NCBI GenBank assembly: GCA_019188255.1
Contig: JAETXT010000010.1
Span: 1,922,001 to 1,986,000, forward strand
DNA: 64,000 bases
DNA from: Verticillium longisporum
Taxonomy: Eukaryota; Ascomycota; Sordariomycetes; Glomerellales; Plectosphaerellaceae
Direction: 5' to 3'
The notes below the pieces were generated by a model. It worked only from the letters and a program-made list of their open reading frames with translations, had not been told where the DNA came from and did not search any database. Shown piece after piece: positions 46,901-55,697 of this stretch (position 1 is its first letter; each line of letters starts with the position of its first letter). The position numbers were made by a program, and so were the translations under genes.

Positions 46901-48645
46901 TCGGGCTCGGGCGATGCTTCCGCATTCTGGGCGATAGTTTGGAATGGGTGAGGTGCATTGGGTGTCACCGGGCTACCCTTGAGATATGGGTTCATAACCC
47001 TACGCAGACTGCTGACAGGGCTCGGTTCTGGCTTGACGGCAAGCTTCTCCTTGCTGGGAGGAATCAGGAACGGGGGCGGCACCGCAGAGGGCATGGGAGG
47101 CTCAATGCTCGGAGCAGGAACCGGCGGCACTGGTGGTTCAGCATTAGATTTTTTCCTTCTTCTGAAAAAGGACGAGGGCTTCTTGTGAAGAACAGGCTGG
47201 TGTGACTGGGACGAAGACGTGTCTCGCGAGGGAGGGGTTGATTGTGACTTGGCCTGACTAGCACCATTCTGGGGGCGGCTGCTGGGCCGGTTTTCGGTGT
47301 CATTGGCACTGGCCTGTGGCGGCTCAACATTGTTGCTGGCAGCGTTACTCTTAGACGAGCCAAACACTCGCCTGAAGAACCCTGGTCGCTCTTTTGTTTG
47401 CGACGGCGGTTGTGTTGGGGCAGGTGCTCCGTGCACGGGAACCTTCGTCTTCTCGTACCCAATATGAGGCGCCGGCGCCGAGTCGGGTTCAGGCGTTGGC
47501 GTGTTTTGGGGTATCGACTCGCGCGTCATGGTATTGCTCTTCGAATCGGTCTTGCGGCTTGTTGCTGTGCTTTTCGCGGATCGGGCAGATCGTTTGCGCT
47601 CGAGGGCCGGGGCCTGAGGCTCAATCGGTTCAGGGGGTACGGGAGGGAAGGTCGGGCTCGTAATGACGGGATAGCGACGCGGGCCGCCAGGGACAGTCGG
47701 GGTCGGTGCCGCGTCGTAGTCGTCGCTGAGAAAAGTGTTGGAGAACTCGACGTGCCAGGGTGCCTGCTGGGAGTTGTTGGTCGTTATTTGGGGTCGGTGG
47801 CCGTAATCGATGCTCGACGACCGTTTGCCGAAACCGTGAGCCCAACGCTGACTGCTGAGCACCTGGGCGTAGCCGGCGTCGACGCTATTTGTGCTGCTGC
47901 TCTTGCTTCCTTTACCACCGCCTCGTGAGTGCATGTGCCGGGGCGTGCCCGGGGTGCTGCGAATGCTGTTAATGCGGCCGAGGTTCGTCTGAAAGTTCGA
48001 GCTGCTGTTGCTTCTCCTGCCGCGGGAGTGCTGGCTAGAATATCGGCTGGAATCGTCGGCGCCGTCAAAGTCGGAGCTGTAGGAATAGCCGTGTCCGTTT
48101 GCGCGTCTGTCTCGACCTGCCGTCGCTCGTGCCAGTGGGTCGGCGTCGCTGTTGTACACGTAGCTTTGTGATGGGTCGTCAAACAAAGCGCCTTTGCCGT
48201 TGCCGCTGATTGTGCCACTTCCACTCGCATTCGTTCCAAGAGATGGCATAAAACATTGGTCGAGGAACATGAGCATAATGCTCATCAAAGACTCCCGGGT
48301 CACCTGTCTTGCGGGTAGGTACAGGGCGGGGGCGTCCCAGGCCCGACTGGAGGAAGGATTTGTGTTTTCCTTATTGGACATGTCTGTGTCGATTGGCGTC
48401 GGCGTCTCTAAAAAGGAGTCGTCTGCATTATGGGTGGAGTAGGAGGGTGCTTTAAGCGCCCGTGGTGCTGGCTTTTTGGGGAGCGGTGCTGATGTCTTGG
48501 ATTTTCCAGGGGGCGTCAGGGGATCTGCGTCGCACAGTGACTTGTCGTGAGAGACGGCGTGGGTGTTGGAATCGTGCTTGGGCGAGGTATCAATGTTGAG
48601 ATCAGGGCGACGACGGCGTCGTTGATTCAAAGTATCGCCAGACAT
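43924..48645 (-). CDS. Sec7-PH Arf guanine-nucleotide exchange factor (Syt1-like)
   Basis: A single uninterrupted frame of 1573 residues. The first 700 residues are low-complexity, rich in Ser, Pro and charged residues. The Sec7 domain spans roughly 790-970: ALRQVCERLVFRAETQQVDR carries the catalytic Glu (about 856) at the place of the glutamic finger, followed by CYSIMLLNTDLHLADIESKM. A PH domain follows at about 1215-1365 (WVKEGMVTHKHHLDG, WTEVFAVVQKGQMSLFSFT). The tail from about 1410 has a helical segment (EQLLTLLAYVKGVEDELQVH) and ends in an acidic stretch (DLSDEEDEVAADGD). This order matches yeast Syt1 and its filamentous relatives, which load GTP on Arf/Arl1 GTPases at the late Golgi. 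The first ATG of the frame was taken as the start. Confidence 0.93.
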   Translation of the reverse strand: MSGDTLNQRRRRRPDLNIDTSPKHDSNTHAVSHDKSLCDADPLTPPGKSKTSAPLPKKPAPRALKAPSYSTHNADDSFLETPTPIDTDMSNKENTNPSSSRAWDAPALYLPARQVTRESLMSIMLMFLDQCFMPSLGTNASGSGTISGNGKGALFDDPSQSYVYNSDADPLARATAGRDRRANGHGYSYSSDFDGADDSSRYSSQHSRGRRSNSSSNFQTNLGRINSIRSTPGTPRHMHSRGGGKGSKSSSTNSVDAGYAQVLSSQRWAHGFGKRSSSIDYGHRPQITTNNSQQAPWHVEFSNTFLSDDYDAAPTPTVPGGPRRYPVITSPTFPPVPPEPIEPQAPALERKRSARSAKSTATSRKTDSKSNTMTRESIPQNTPTPEPDSAPAPHIGYEKTKVPVHGAPAPTQPPSQTKERPGFFRRVFGSSKSNAASNNVEPPQASANDTENRPSSRPQNGASQAKSQSTPPSRDTSSSQSHQPVLHKKPSSFFRRRKKSNAEPPVPPVPAPSIEPPMPSAVPPPFLIPPSKEKLAVKPEPSPVSSLRRVMNPYLKGSPVTPNAPHPFQTIAQNAEASPEPEVVRPSTPEREPQGYKRSFSPDYEPSPNARIREVKSDLEKEPEPSANADEAISDNERRNDTPTRPPPEVPQPIGKRDDSFLNLDGSDDNEVEVATKYKTASTERMRKSSKELLSAPALAPPVDKENAHRARMPKANETEVVDSEDENRSTLVLPLEGARSASIRSGSTGTEYKSALQTPSVTVEDSSKMLESMNGKPLDEPEFVVGDPTDDDRQKAQKIYDGNEDFIQKEKAAAWMGEEGLVRQRTLQAYMELYDFANKSVVQALRQVCERLVFRAETQQVDRILVAFSKRWCDCNPNHGFKASGQPSPTCLLPNNKLTLADVIHTICYSIMLLNTDLHLADIESKMTRSQFVKNTITTIIQAVGEAAPNAFKRPSILPEKDSLHATNEDVRPSADERSNRFSFKPAPRREPSADGAEGVEKDECGPLVKAPFGGTMRAWEAQVEIVLKLIYASIRDERLPLFGAEPSRNLGPTSHSNLSVMGMLKRSPSVLSKAPSESHSSIRGRLAENSRNNTARFGSKSRSRPRLGHNGFSSSRTSFDDGNSIWSPTPSSATWSRYSLGRTQGSMSMDSFGTPFPRGDYQQSIGFANALSQAIIRDDASGFGPAASIMSDEANVPLLEDESLELAGPPWVKEGMVTHKHHLDGVAKKAKDRNWTEVFAVVQKGQMSLFSFTANKSMGRKSKMTRNAAKSSTVAVGGGNWQDNATNLGTFSLRQTLASALPSPGYSRTRPHVWALSLPPGAVHLFQVGTPEISKEFVTTANYRRARLSTYPLIGGISNIEYGWSDAIINNALVTAIHESTGGAPPSGRTSRPGSSATANPSNPPAARTSMQSSRSFRSASFDYPSGPYGSGSRGVKLPGDRIHISEWAPPTQSMRPSTQPEAEQLLTLLAYVKGVEDELQVHNSLRSPMLLAFTPRGHNAGRAMANWERKSSYLLREIVKFRTYVDCLQQADTRREEIYNERDTARRAALGDLSDEEDEVAADGDATLKA

Positions 48646-51600
48646 GACAATGGTGTAGGAGGAAGGTCGAGGGGCGGTCGAGGGGAGGTCGACGGGAAGG
48701 TCGCTTCGGGGTCGGGGTCAGGGTTGAAGAACGCTCAAAGGGGGTTCTCTCATTTCGCAACCCGAGACCAAGTGGCAGAGATTCCAGAAGCGGGATCCGA
48801 AGTAGCGGGTCTCGTGGCGGGGGAAATGATGATGGGCTGGCAATGTTGCACTGTCTTGCAAGCCGGCAACCGATGTGTTCCTGGCGGGCTGGCGGCAGCG
48901 GCAGTAGCAGCAAGAGACAGAATAAAGCACGACAGTTGTGCAATGGGTCTCTGCCGCCTTGTCGTGATGATCAAAATGTATAGCGAGCACCTGCTCTTTA
49001 CCAGTGGACCGCCCTAGGCACTTGGTTTATTGCTTTTTTTTCTTTGCCTAGGCAGGGTGGTGCGTGCGTGTGTGCGCTGACAAGCTGATATGGCAAACGA
49101 CTTGGTGTTGTATGTCCAGTTTTCTACTGTCGCCGAGTAAGTCTACTCAAGGGATCGAGGGGGTGAAGAGAGTAGATATGGTCGGTCGGTTGATTGACTT
49201 AATTGATCGACTGAGTGTAGAATGATTGGGGGCTTCGGTTGATTCGGTCAGGTATCAATGATGAGGACAAATGCAGGGTAGAAGAGTAGGAAGAAACGGA
49301 GGCACGACATTCACTGCGGACAAGTAGGCATTGGACGCCCCTAGTTGAATCGGTGCCCTGTTGTGCTGTGCTGTATACTGCCTTGCTCCCTTGGGTCTTG
49401 AGGTACATAGGTTGTTGGCGAGTTGGCGAGTTGGCGAGGGGTGGTTGCAACAGTAATGGGGTCAATCGACTGTGACCATGGATGGCAAAGGCAATGGCGA
49501 AGGCGGGTTGAAGAGCTGAACGGCTTGCGCTGTTCAGAAGCATGGGACTACCTAGGTAGGTACTAGGTTCCAGACTGCCTCCCTCGATACCTTCTTACAG
49601 ACGAGCAGCAAGCAGTCGGCAGAGAAGAGGGGGGAGGACCAGTACCTACCTACCTAGGTAGGTAGGTCCTACCATGTACTCACTCAGCCAGCAAGTACAT
49701 CGAACCATGTGATGGGCAAAGCTGCAGTGGCCATGGGACGCTGCGCCGGCTCTGCGACTGCCCACTCGAAACACTGCTCGGGTACCTAAAAGCAGAGAGC
49801 ACTACCATGTAAGATAGCCCCAGTCCGCCGAAAAAAGCTGCAGCGGGAGATGAAGATCCATCGGCCAAAGCTTCACCCCAAGACGATTGCAGCAAGAGGT
49901 CCGACCTTTGCCTTCAATAGCACGTTTGGCCTCCCCCATCTTTGCCAGCTGTCACACAACATCAAGGCCAGGCCATCCGTGCTGACCACTCATTCCATCC
50001 CCACCAGCCAAATACAGAGGGGCCCCATTCAGGGGTCACCCCCCTTTTCCGCACCGATTGGGATTGACAAGGCTACAGGGCCCACCAATCGAGCGAGGCC
50101 CCTGTGGCTGATCTGGGTGCTCCGTGCCGCAGCTTGCTGGGTGTTCTGCCATGTGACCGGACAGTGCTTATCATTCTGTCCCCCCCCCCCAGCTCGAACA
50201 TGTCAGCAAAGTCGTTGGTCCTCTGCGAATCGTCACCCGAGTTTGAGCATCACCCATGAGGCACTCCTGGTGTGGAGGAGGGGATGGGGCCGCGCAGGGA
50301 CAAGCAGAGGACGGACGGCCGCCAGCAACAGAAAACGGCGGTGGCCCTGCCGAAATGAAGTCATTAGCACGCGCAGCTAATGTTTCTGCTCCTGAGCAGC
50401 GCCCGGCGCGCTATGCAATGCATGCTGCTCGCTGCCACGCCTTCCCCTGAATCGCGGGGTCCGTGTACCGGCCTTGGCATGGGCTCACCAAGACATGCTA
50501 GCCGGCGCGCGAACCATCATGAGGCTTGAAATATTCTACTTGTCAGTGTGGTTCAGAGCTATGGGATTGAGCTGCCTCATGAAAACAAGACTGTCCGCGT
50601 AGTAAAATTTCAATCCTTGGCTGCAGATCACGTTGTCCTGAGGGAACCAGCAATCGTCTTCAACAGATGTGTGTTCTTGTCCTCAAACACAGAGAGACGA
50701 AAGCCCCATGTCGTGTAGGCTGTGGTCCAAAAATATGATGACGAAACACAATTTCTCAGAAGAGCCTCATGTTTACGAGACATCCATCCCTCGGCACAAC
50801 GGACGGCACTGGGTAGAGTATAACAACAACGGGGGATATTTCGGGATCGCGACGACTCCAAAAGATTGATGCACCAGATTAGACATACACCAACGCTCAT
50901 GAACTGGCTGAGCTATCTGCAGCCTCGCCAAGCGATGGCATTGGCCAACATGGCTCTACAGACATGATCAGCTGACGAGGCTTCACGAGTTGGCATGGCA
51001 GAAGAATCTCTGAAGAGCTTGGATATCGATCTGTGGGTGGCGACAAAGTCCTAAGCGTGAGGGTCATACACGCCAGCGTCATTGTGTCAACATGCATGCT
51101 TCGGTGACATGACGTTCGCAGAGATCTCTTGGTACGGCAACATGCCCAGCAAGTCAGCCGTCCAGTGTGCCCTTGCAGCTGCATGTTGAAAGTATGCCGA
51201 GTGGAAAGGGTCAGGAACAGTGTCGCGCAGGAAACCTCTGAGCCAAGGCGTATGCATCCACCCTGCGGTCATGATTTCGTTTCTTGCCTTTTGAGTTTGG
51301 GCGCATGTATGTGTGTAAAGGGGCTATGGTCCCATCCCTACCTAGGTACCTAGACACGATGAGGATCGTGATACTCGGACTGAAGGAGACAGTGACATTG
51401 AAGCCGAGTGCCCAATTGATTGCCAGTCTCGTGCAACATCAGGATAAAGAGTCCGAGTCCAAAAGCGACACTCATTTACCTCACAACAACTAACCCAAAG
51501 GTAAAATCAGCACCCCTTTGTGCTTTGATGCTTCATGATAGCTTCAGGAATAGACATCTCCTTTGTCCAGAGCAAAGAGACTTTCTTAAGGCTGCCCCTT

Positions 51601-52679
51601 GGAACCCGTCACTTCATTAAACTTGCATTTGTCATGCTCCTCTGCAACGCAACCTCATCGCCCAAATTGACCCTCTGGACCAATTTTCAGGATCCAACTA
51701 GGCGCACAAATGCTGCATAGTCGCTGTGTCTCTGGCCAACACGTCGCATGGCATCGCTCAAGCACGAACTGACCAACAGTTCTTCCCTCCCCTCGACGAA
51801 CACGCACACCACGCCAATCCTCCCTACGTTTGCCCTTGCATCTGGCCTACGTATGGTCTCCACACATTGTCGAGATGCGATTCGTCCGTCAGGAAAGAAC
51901 GCCACGGAATGACCACCGCTCATCGCAGCGTCAATGCGGGCGCCAGCTGGCAAGTGTCTGAATACCTAGGTACCTACCTTGCCTACCTAGAAAGACGTGC
52001 CTCCACCAGGACGACGAGGGCGAGGCCCTCAGTGGAAGCCAAATCTCAAATACGGTACAGAGTTCAACATGATGGCTCAAGCTTAACTCGGAACAGATCC
52101 TACCTGTACTGCCATCCAAGCCCCGCCGCGTCGCTCGAGCGCCCTCTCACCCGCAGCGAAACCCCGCCTCCCGACCGCCCCCGCCCGTGTACCTGCATCC
52201 ACCCGACAGCGCGTCGTCCGCCCTTGCTTGACGGCGCTTGCGTACACACCGCCGCAGCCTCGCGGCATGCAATGTGCCCTGCGTCTCGCTGGTGATGCAT
52301 CGCGCCGTGGCCTGAAACATGTCGCTGGCTACCGTGTTACCTGTCTCGCAAGAGGAAGCGAGACCGCCGAGGCCAGGGCTTAGCGCTAGGGTACGGCAGG
52401 CGGTGTGGCGGGTGCGTGGTTGGCTTACTTTTGTTTCTCTTGGCCTGGGGCTGTCTTCCATTCATCGCCTGGAGTTCGGTTCCAGACCCAGTGCCTGGAT
52501 CGTGGTCAAGGCATGGCGGCAGGCTGTTACGGATTGAAGCTCAGGTGATCTTTGCAGTATACAACGAGTGATGAGGTTGGTCGTGAAATAGAACATGCTA
52601 AACGTATTAATCTACTATTGTGTTTATGCTAAAAAGGCTCCCTCAAATCATTACACAGATACTGTCTGTCCGTCGCTTG
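48646..52679. other. Long intergenic region with AGGTAGGT-type palindromes
   Basis: No gene is supported over 4 kb. It contains a perfect 24-bp palindrome at 49644-49667 and related clusters at 49548-49568, 51336-51352 and 51963-51990. It also has a GGCGAGTT tandem at about 49,418-49,440 and a run of 10 C near 50,180. The segment next to 48,646 is the Sec7 gene promoter. Confidence 0.5.
49644..49667. repeat. Perfect 24-bp palindrome of ACCT/AGGT units
   Basis: Three ACCT units are followed directly by three AGGT units, so the sequence equals its own reverse complement over 24 bases. Related partial copies occur elsewhere in the window. It could form a cruciform or be a dispersed fungal motif; no function is known to me. 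Confidence 0.9.
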
Positions 52680-54035
52680 TCAATATCCAGGCAGCAATAT
52701 CTTCTCTCTTTTCTCCTCGCCCTCTCCCTCGTCTCGCTCGCCCCTTTCTACTCTGGATCTCGTGTCTAGTGGCGCGTCGTCTGCTACCCGAGTCTGATCG
52801 TTGACAGTCCCGACATCCGCCCGCGTCAACTTGGCTCCGTCGTCGCTGAGCCAGTGTCGCATGGCAACGATGGCCGCCTGGTATTCCACCGAGACGCTCG
52901 CTTTGGGCGCAAACGGGGGCGGCTTGTCCCACGCGTGCTTCTCTCCCAGCACGACCCTCGAGGTGACTGTGACGCCTGCTTCGCGCAGATTATCGGCAAA
53001 CTTGAGGCCTTCAGTGAGGAGCATGTCCATCTCGCAAAGGCAAAGGTGTACCGGCGGCAGTCGTTCCATGTACTCGAGCGGCATGAGCCCTGGGCTGAGA
53101 CGGGGGTCGTCGCGATTGTCGTAAGGAATGGCAGGATGGATATACGAAGCGTCAAAAAGATCTGTCATACTCTTGGGGAGCGTCTCGTGCGGCTTGACGC
53201 ATAACCGGCGCTTAACCGGTCGACTCGTGGTGAAGTCGAGGAGCGGGTAGAATAGTGCAAGACCCGCGATCGAGGGAGATGATGAAAGGACATAGCCCCA
53301 GCGAGAAGGGTCTTGAAGGATCACCCACGCGGCAAGTGAGAGGGTGCCGCCTGCTGAGAAGCCGGAAAGGAGGAGACGGTTCGGATCAACATTGAATTCC
53401 CCTGCACGTGCATGAATTTGAAGAATAGAGTCGAGAGTATCTTCGACAGGGGTAGGAAATGGGTAGCCGGGGGCCAGACGGTAGTTGACGGAGAAGACAA
53501 CGGCATCGAGAGACTCGACCACGGCGCAGGCCCAGCGAGCATCATCTGTGCCTGAGCCCAGTATGAAGCCGCCGCCGTGGAGGTTGATGACTCCGACACG
53601 CTTGACAGGGTCGGCGGCAGCATGGGCTTTGCTTGGCTGCGTGGTGGTCGATGGTTCGTACACGTCAACTCGGATGGCGTCTTTACCCTTCCATTCTGAC
53701 AAGGTTGAGTCGAGGTAGATGGTTCGTGAGGGAGATGAGGGCGCGGGTGCAGAGCGGTTGCCCCAGTTGAAAGCAAAGGAGGCACCTGACCGCAAAGCCA
53801 GGGCATTCGCTGACAGTCGCCATCGAGCGACATTTTCTAACGGATTCACATATTCTTCGTCGCAGGGCCCTTCTCCCGGCGTGCTGCGTGACGCAGAGCG
53901 TGAGAGCTTGGCGGATAGGCGTGAACGCTTGCTGCTGCTGCTACTGGCCGAAGAGGTCGACTGACCTCCCGAGGTTGTGATTTTGCGCAACATTGCGCCC
54001 ACCGCGGGGTAGGAGATGACAAGTGCCAGGTGCAA
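52680..54035 (-). CDS. erdH: HSL-type alpha/beta hydrolase, candidate ergosteryl-aspartate hydrolase
   Basis: A single-exon gene of 451 residues. The hormone-sensitive-lipase branch is shown by the oxyanion motif NLHGGGFILGSG (about 150), the nucleophile elbow LLLSGFSAGGTLSLAAW (Ser about 226), an Asp in CEMDMLLTEG (about 336) and the catalytic His in GEKHAWDKPP (about 367). A short hydrophobic N-terminus (LALVISYPAVGAM) may anchor it to a membrane, followed by a Ser-rich stretch. The last 50 residues are charged and look disordered. It is divergent from the AspRS-DUF2156 gene at 55698. Published work describes ErdH as the alpha/beta hydrolase that removes aspartate from ergosteryl-aspartate, and as I recall it is encoded near erdS in fungi. 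The erdH name therefore rests on fold plus neighbourhood; another esterase is possible. Confidence 0.75.
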   Translation of the reverse strand: MHLALVISYPAVGAMLRKITTSGGQSTSSASSSSSKRSRLSAKLSRSASRSTPGEGPCDEEYVNPLENVARWRLSANALALRSGASFAFNWGNRSAPAPSSPSRTIYLDSTLSEWKGKDAIRVDVYEPSTTTQPSKAHAAADPVKRVGVINLHGGGFILGSGTDDARWACAVVESLDAVVFSVNYRLAPGYPFPTPVEDTLDSILQIHARAGEFNVDPNRLLLSGFSAGGTLSLAAWVILQDPSRWGYVLSSSPSIAGLALFYPLLDFTTSRPVKRRLCVKPHETLPKSMTDLFDASYIHPAIPYDNRDDPRLSPGLMPLEYMERLPPVHLCLCEMDMLLTEGLKFADNLREAGVTVTSRVVLGEKHAWDKPPPFAPKASVSVEYQAAIVAMRHWLSDDGAKLTRADVGTVNDQTRVADDAPLDTRSRVERGERDEGEGEEKREKILLPGY

Positions 54036-55697
54036 ATGCGGTGTGCGAGGCTCAAAGTCGAAAACAAGGTGGGGTTGCGATGCCGGTGATGCCGGTGATG
54101 CCGGAGAGTCAACACACCACGTGGATGGTCGAGGTACAGGTACCTCAGGACGATTCGGGTCCGCCGGGTGCTTGAAGGGGGCCGACAGTCAGATATGGTC
54201 GGCGGGATGTCGTCGGGGAGCTTCGGAGAGCCGAGGGAAAGGGTGAGGACGGTGCGTGGCAAGGCGGAAGGTTGCGGCTCATCGAGGGATCTGTGACCGC
54301 TGTGAAAGTTCCCGTCATACGATGCCTCCCTGGGTCACTTCCTTCCTTTGTCGGGCTCATGTCGATGCAACGCAAGCGCTCAATACGTGGACACGCCATG
54401 TCCCTCCCGCTGGTGGGGGACTGCTGGTGGGGGAGGATGGCGTGGCGGGGAGGCTGAAGAGCCAACTTCATGTGAAGTGGAGTGACGTCATGAACCCTCG
54501 AACCTTCTTTCCCCATCACGAACTCCAAGACAATTTCTGCTCAGCAGACGCATATTTCAGCGAGTCGCGCCTTCCGTAGCAAGGGCTCAACTCGGTATGT
54601 CGTCCCGGCCGGGCAAGAACCCCCTTGCTGCGCTTGCTGCGCTTGCCCATTCCTGGTCAGCAGACCAAGGCAGTTCCAGAGGCAGCAAGGGCAGGTAGGT
54701 CTACAGCAACGGAAGGCACGTTCGGCAACAGGCACACCAAGTAGAATGACAGGCGCTGTGCGAAAAGGCTGAGATTTTTCTGGGGCGGTGGAGGATTTGA
54801 TCCGGCCGTTCCGCAACGCTTCGGCGTTTGCATCAGAGGGCATCACAATGCAATGCAAGCCGACCACCCACCAAACCCGGTTTGTCTCCCGGGTATGCGT
54901 CTTACTCGCTCCAGTTCGTGGGACGCCAGGAGCCTTACCGGGCGAGATGCTTGTCCTGCGGTGGGCACCTTCGAGCTAGCATGTCCAGATGACTTCACTC
55001 ATGAGCCTGTTGAGAGTGCACCCGCCGGAAAAGGCTTGAAGAGCTTGAATAATGGAACCAGGGGCATTGAACAGGCACCATGGTCAAGTACAGCGACTTG
55101 GCTGAGGCTTGTGGATTGCCGAGCCCCGTCCGACACGTCGTGACGCCGGCCACGGACACGTCGACTCTTGGTCATGGCCCTGGTCTTACCAAGCCTTTCC
55201 ACCAAGATCCAAGATATCCATCCCATCCGCCAGTATGCCGGCTTGGACGACGAACGTGGGCCCAACTAGGACTCCGGACTGCCTGATCCTTTATTAACCT
55301 TTCATTGTCGCCTCCCACCCTTCTGTTCTCCTGTTCTCTGTCAATGCTCATCATCACACTAAACCCAAGGGTCTTGGATCTGCCGCTTTGCCATCACACC
55401 CATCAACACACAACCCCACGAAAGCGTCTATTGCGCACACACACCATCAGTTGTCGAGCGACCATTGTCCCTTGAACGAACAACTCCGGATCGGTCCAAT
55501 TCGACCTTGCGCCCTGGTGCCCGAGTCCAGAAGGAAGGCGCACTAGATACTCACCATTCAGCCTCCACGCCCAACACCCCTGCACCGCAGCTGCTGCCGG
55601 TAGTCCTGGCCTGGCCCTGTGCCTGGCAGTCTGACACTGCACACCCAATACCGGCCGAGACGGCTTTAACCCCGCCGGCACTTAACGACAGCACATT
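54036..55697. promoter_or_regulatory. Divergent promoter region of the erdH-like and erdS genes
   Basis: 1.66 kb separate the two divergent starts. It contains short tandem copies of GATGCCGGT near 54,078-54,105 and TTGCTGCGC near 54,625-54,645. The last 350 bp before erdS are C/A-rich leader-like sequence. No gene is supported inside. Confidence 0.5.
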
